64,000 bases of DNA from Spirogloea muscicola (Eukaryota > Streptophyta > Zygnematophyceae > Spirogloeales > Spirogloeaceae): positions 34,565 through 98,564 of the forward strand of contig WELB01000046.1 in NCBI GenBank assembly GCA_009602725.1. The letters are read 5' to 3'. Every line of letters begins with the position of its first letter. Within the stretch, counting starts at the first letter, position 1. Below, in pieces: positions 59,180-64,000 of the stretch. A program made the translations under genes and the position numbers. The notes beneath the pieces are model-generated. The model was not told the DNA's origin and searched no databases. It was given only the letters and a program-made list of their open reading frames with translations.

Positions 59180-62100
59180 TTCCTCCCCACTTAGATGTTC
59201 ACGTCCTCGGGAACTAGGACACGACACCACGAACCCGAAGAGCTTAACTTCGACGGGGGCGTGTATTACTACGACGCAAAGGGAAATGCCCCTTTGGCAA
59301 GATACTTACGGAGAACGGCGCGACAATGGGCAAGATTGGCCGCCGGTTCCCACGTATTGTGCTCAGGTCCATAACCGAGCCACTCGACAAAATACTTTCG
59401 GGACTTACGTCGCCCACGGAGTTTGTCGCGGTGAGACAAGATCTCCTCCACCATACTCCTCATTCCCAACGACGAGGGGAGGTGGGGGCGGTTGGACACG
59501 ACCATCCGAATGGAATGGTTCGAGCTGGGACACATGGAATACTTTGTGGAATTTCCATTGTACCGGTTTATCCAGCTTACAAGCGACCGGACCGACGCGG
59601 CGCATTACAACACGGAAGGGTCCAACCCTCTGTGGCAGCAACTTAGGAGTACCGACAGCCCGCAAGGAGGGGTGCTGTGTGCTTAGGAGCACTTGAGCAC
59701 CAGTGTTGAAGGATATGTTCCGACGACTTCGATCAGCATACTCCTTTTGCCGTTGCTAGGCAATCTCCAAGCATTGCCTAATCCTCCGCTGAGCTTCCAG
59801 GAGGTTACTGGTAAAAGGGTTTCAGCGGTCGGCACGTGTTCCGACCTCCCCACCTGTAAGGGTACTCGGGGATGCTGACCGTAGTTGAGGAAGAAAGGGG
59901 TGGATTCATGGAAGGCATTGCTTGCTGAAGCAAGATACTCATCCCAGTCACTTCGGCTGGTGTATACAAAGTGCCTTACCATGTCCGACAAAACCCGATT
60001 CATCAATTCCGTTTGACCATCCGTTTGAGGGTGGAAAGACGTGGACATGGATTGCTGGGTGCCAATCAGCCTGCACACTTGTTTCCAGAAGTGCCCGATA
60101 AAGCGAGGGTCGCGGTCAGACACGATTCGCTTGGGAATTCCGTGCAGTTTCCATACTCGCTCCACAAATAAACCAGCAAATTCATTGGCTGACACCTTCG
60201 TGGTCGTAGGCACAAAATGCGCCATTTCACTCAAACGATCCACAAATACGACGATGGCCTCACAGCCGTTCCGCGTCATCGGCAACTGGTTGATGAAATC
60301 CACATCAGCCAGTCCCTCGGAGGAATCTCCAACTGTTGGAGCAATTCGGCAGTCGTAGGAGAGCGTGCCTTACTGCGCTGGCAGGTGGCACAAGTCTTCA
60401 CAAAAGACTTCATTTGAACTTTTGAGTCCGGCCACCAGAAGAGAAGCTGGACATCTTTCTTTGTCTTTCCCATGCCCAAATGACCACCATACGGAGGCTC
60501 ATGCAGTTCTTGCAAGATACTGCTGCGCAAGGCATTGCAGTCAGGGACTACAATGGCGTCACCTCGCCATAGAAAGCCTTGGTCATTTACTAGTGTGCGT
60601 GTATTGGTTTCACCTGCAAACCATGGGTCTGTGCCATACCCATCACGAAAACGCACATACAGCTCAGAGAGGTTGGCGGTAGACTGCCGAGCAGCTCCAC
60701 GAGTAGGCCGCACGTCTGCGGTCTGAACCCTTGAAGCGTGCAAGACAGCCGCCACAGCAGCCTTTGTTATGTTACGGCTCACCGAATCCGCAACATTTAT
60801 ACTTCCAGAGCGGTACAATCACTGGAAACGGAATGTGGCCATGCACTTAGCTCACGGTGCTTGACGCCTGCTCGATTGCTGTTGTGTGTGACGGTAGGTT
60901 CCACGGGCAATGACCCGGTACAACCGTACATGCAACACCCACGAGAATGCAGCGCCACAAAAGTATGGCGAGCACAACAGCAAGGAGCTCTTGCTCTCCC
61001 GTAGCGAAGTTACGCTCTGCAGGACAAGGCAGGCTACCTTCAAATGCTACATGGTGACCCTCCTGCAGGAGAACGGCACGAGAGCCGATCAAATAGGCGT
61101 CACTACTGAAATGGCTAGCCTTGTCGAGGCAAGGCCAAAACGGATGGATGTACCAGGACCCGTTTTCAAATCCTCAAATGCGCTCTGGCATTTGGACGTC
61201 CACACCCAACTGACGTCCTTACGAGTGAGCTTCGTAAGAGGAGATGCCATACTTCCGTATTCATACAGGAACTTACGGAAGGGTTTGCGAATTCCAAGAA
61301 GGAACGCAAGTGTGGTTTACACATTCCGTGGCACATTGACGATTACAGTCCTTAATTACTTTGTGGGGTTGACGCGAACCCCGTCTTTGCCCTATAAAGC
61401 TTCCGGCTGGTCATACACATATTTCGGCATACGGTTTGCACTCAGTAATTGCAGTACATGCTGCAGGTGCGGTGCGTAAACCTCAGGCGTTTTACAGAAC
61501 ACCAGTCTGCCTCTTACTCGAACCAGCACAGAGTCACACCTTAGGGGGCCAAAGACCTCATCATCACAACCTGACACGTGGCAAGTGTTTTGGTGAAACC
61601 AAAACGGAGCATCTTGCAGCAGAAGTCGCCGAGCGGCCTACAACAAGCCAAACGGGACTTCCTCAGGTGTGAGACGAAAATGGTCATGACCACTTTGCAA
61701 AGCGGGGGGAGCTATACACATAAGCTCCCGCAAGACGATGTTACAGATCGTCAATGCTAAGCAAATGGCATGCTATCTCGACAGTGAGCTCGTTCAGAGC
61801 TTGTACTCGATGCACATCCAAAGATTCAGCCTACTTCACAACGAAGAGGATGAGTGCACCGCACGATAATTGTCAAGAGTCACACCATGTGAGATACAAC
61901 ACTCACAACAGATTCAGGGGGAGACTCTGTGCGCATCATCACAATTACATACTCAGCAAAGCTGGATGCATGTGAGAGTACGTCTTCAAGTGCAGCCTTC
62001 CGGCTCAGCTTGCCAGGGTGCTGGTCAACGCAATCCCACACAGGTCAACCCTTTGTCAACCAAAGGCAGAGACGAGCATTCCCCCTGAGTACAAAAAATG

Positions 62101-64000
62101 CACTAGTCCGCTGAAGGCGTCATAAGCCGGCGGCTTACACTCGAGTGCACCGTGCACTCAGGTACATCGCTGGACCAATGGCGCAATCTTCACCATTCCG
62201 CATATGGGCTTCCGTACTCGGGCAGGACATAGGGCCGTATATGGTCTTGTCCATACACGTTATTACGTAGGCCTCGCAAGGTGAGTAGTGAAGCAGGGGT
62301 CACCTGTGCCGTGGCATTACACAGGACTGACTTCACGATCAAGTCCACAACTTCCACGGACAGAAGCCACAACTAGGCCAGCTTGGTTTGGGCGTTACTA
62401 CATCAGAGCCCAGCTCGTACAAGACTGATGGAATTCGGCAAGCCCGTGCTGATCAACAACACAGCCGACATTTGCCAATGACTTTTTGGCATTTTGTCCA
62501 TTTGCCTGTGTAAGTTACAAGATACCAGTAGGCTTTACAACCAAAGCCCTGTTGCTCAGAAGATTTCTTACTGACACAGGAGGTAGAAACCTCCGCATTG
62601 ACAAGGCTATAAGCTGGACAACCAGCCTCCAGTCCTTGGACTACACAGTCTTGGCGCTATGGCACCGGGTGCCGAGGCACATACACAACAGTAAGAATAT
62701 AGCTACGAGCTACAACTACGAGCAGTTTAATAGCTGTGGGAGAAACGCCATCATCTCCATACTACACGTGGGAGCGGCCCGCCTTCCGGCGATACGACAA
62801 AGCCAACTCTTCTGGAGGTAGAGGGTTTACTCCCCGACTGCACGGTGCGATGAAGAGGACTGTCCTCAGTACCGTGTAAACTGGTCGTGTTCGCATGCAC
62901 GTTTGGAGCATCTTTGCAACTGATTAGAAGTCACCCATACAACAAGGTGCTCTCCATTCACCAGCGCTTGCATAAGCCCATGCAAAGAGCGTGCTACTGG
63001 CACAACAGACTGCGGACACACACACGTCCTACAATTTTGAGGTGACGATACATACCACGTCACATGAAAGTCAGCGGGCGTAAAGCTCCGCGTACTTATC
63101 ATCCGTACATAGCGGTGAGTGAGTGGTGGAAGAAGTCCCAAGTGTTGTACACTCTGGGGTGGGAGGACGACTTCACAGTGTTCCACCATGCGGCAGCATC
63201 ATCGGTAAGATATGTAGCTGCAATTCCCACGCGGGATTCGAACGGTGTCGCGCATATCATGAACCAGTTGTTCAATTCGCGGAACCAGGCGGTAGGACTA
63301 CCTTGCCCATCGTACTTGGAGGGCTGGCATGGCCGGGCACGGCCCAGTTGCCTGAAATAGCGTCATTTTGCCTTGACGCGACGAATTCGCGACTCTTCAG
63401 CATACACACGGGCGAGTATTGTTCGCATCTCTTCGCGTGGCGCTTCCCACTTCGGGATTGCCAGCGAATCATCACTCGGAATGGCATCCGCTATTTGCTC
63501 CACAAGACGCACAAGGCGTTGCACCTCGGCCGGAGTCAGGCCGTCCAGGTCGGGTGCGTGGAGCTCCGCCGACTTAATCTCCGTCTCCTCGACCTCAGCC
63601 GGAGGTGCGACCGGTGGAGGAGGATTAGGTTGCGCACTTGTGTCAGCCGACTCCATGCCTTTACACCAACCAGCACACTGAGGGATCAAGTCAGTGGAGG
63701 GCGTAAGACACAACGGCTAAGACAATACTACCACAATGTTACTGGGCAAGCTGGTGCCCAAGGCAAGCAAAGCAATCATGATAGTGCGCAAGTCATACCC
63801 CCAAAACACAAAGCCGCACGAGCGAGCTGAGGGAGGGGCCAGGACTGGTGTACGGACCAGCTTCTGGCACATAGCCAGATTTCGCCGCCCAGCAGCGGTC
63901 GGTTTCACCTCCTTGTCACGCAGACAGGCAATCCGCCGACCGCAGGTGGTTACGCAGGCGAAATGCTGACCTGGCAATTGTGATTGCCGCTGGGGTTGAG
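59180..64000 (-). mobile_element. Family C chromovirus body (second copy), runs off the right edge
   Basis: Minus-strand interior starting with the antisense purine tract (CCTCCCCACTTAG). From the left it shows chromodomain (about 59.3-59.5 kb), integrase (59.7-60.4, with FHPQTDGQTELMNRVL and [14 protein letters not shown]) and RNase H (60.8-61.1). RT is strongly decayed. Near 63.4-63.7 lies a gag start with a proline-rich segment and LTPAEVQRLVRLVEQ. 63650-64000 matches the leader of the family B element (51330-51680). Broken many times. The 5' LTR and primer site lie beyond 64000. Confidence 0.85.

Noticed and set aside
62486-63360. Open frames in the right part of the second family C element, considered as a captured host gene
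   Set aside because: Short, without conserved motifs, and lying where decayed gag-side sequence is expected.

Overview
The window reads as nuclear DNA of a green alga. A plastid-targeted ribosomal protein gene and an APC1 gene are both split by many short GT-AG introns. Coding DNA is GC-rich, and a TGTAA polyadenylation-type signal follows the first gene. Nested LINE tails and chromodomain Ty3/gypsy elements fit a chlorophyte, perhaps a trebouxiophyte; that placement is inference. I saw no tRNA, rRNA, CRISPR array or bacterial-type operon.

Host genes lie in the left third. The 3' part of the plastid 50S ribosomal protein L1 gene runs from the left edge to 1760 (+). A long gene for APC1, the scaffold subunit of the anaphase-promoting complex, spans about 6129-13780 (+). 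A UBC27/UBE2K-like ubiquitin-conjugating enzyme gene with a C-terminal UBA domain lies at 22799-23627 (+). As assembled it lacks its catalytic core, which is replaced by a short tandem repeat.

Between these genes are two LINE graveyards (about 2.2-5.9 kb and 15.5-22.5 kb), with stray pieces near 30, 31.5 and 35 kb. All come from one LINE family. Its copies are 5'-truncated, keep the ORF C-terminus and share a 3' UTR with a hairpin (GGGCTGGC-TTT-GCCAGCCC), ending in one of two tails that run into CTT-rich sequence. Copies sit tail-to-tail or inside one another, which suggests insertion into their own 3' ends.

From about 25.5 kb to the right edge the DNA is almost entirely LTR retrotransposon fossils of at least four related LTR families, here called A, B, C and D. 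Solo LTRs sit inside other LTRs, including one three-level nest at 32.0-34.7 kb. Two elements have both LTRs, matching 5-bp target duplications and an initiator-Met-type primer site: family A (38453-45308) and family B (46174-52663). Both interrupt an older family B element of opposite orientation that begins with an LTR at 37012. Two family C elements follow, the second inserted into the first and running off the right edge. All elements with recognisable pol parts are chromoviruses on the minus strand and all look broken.

The most interesting items are the LINE 3'-end signature and self-nesting, the UBC27-like gene without its active-site region, the modular U3 repeats shared and exchanged between LTR families, and the centromere-like character of the right half. 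I found no undescribed multi-gene system.
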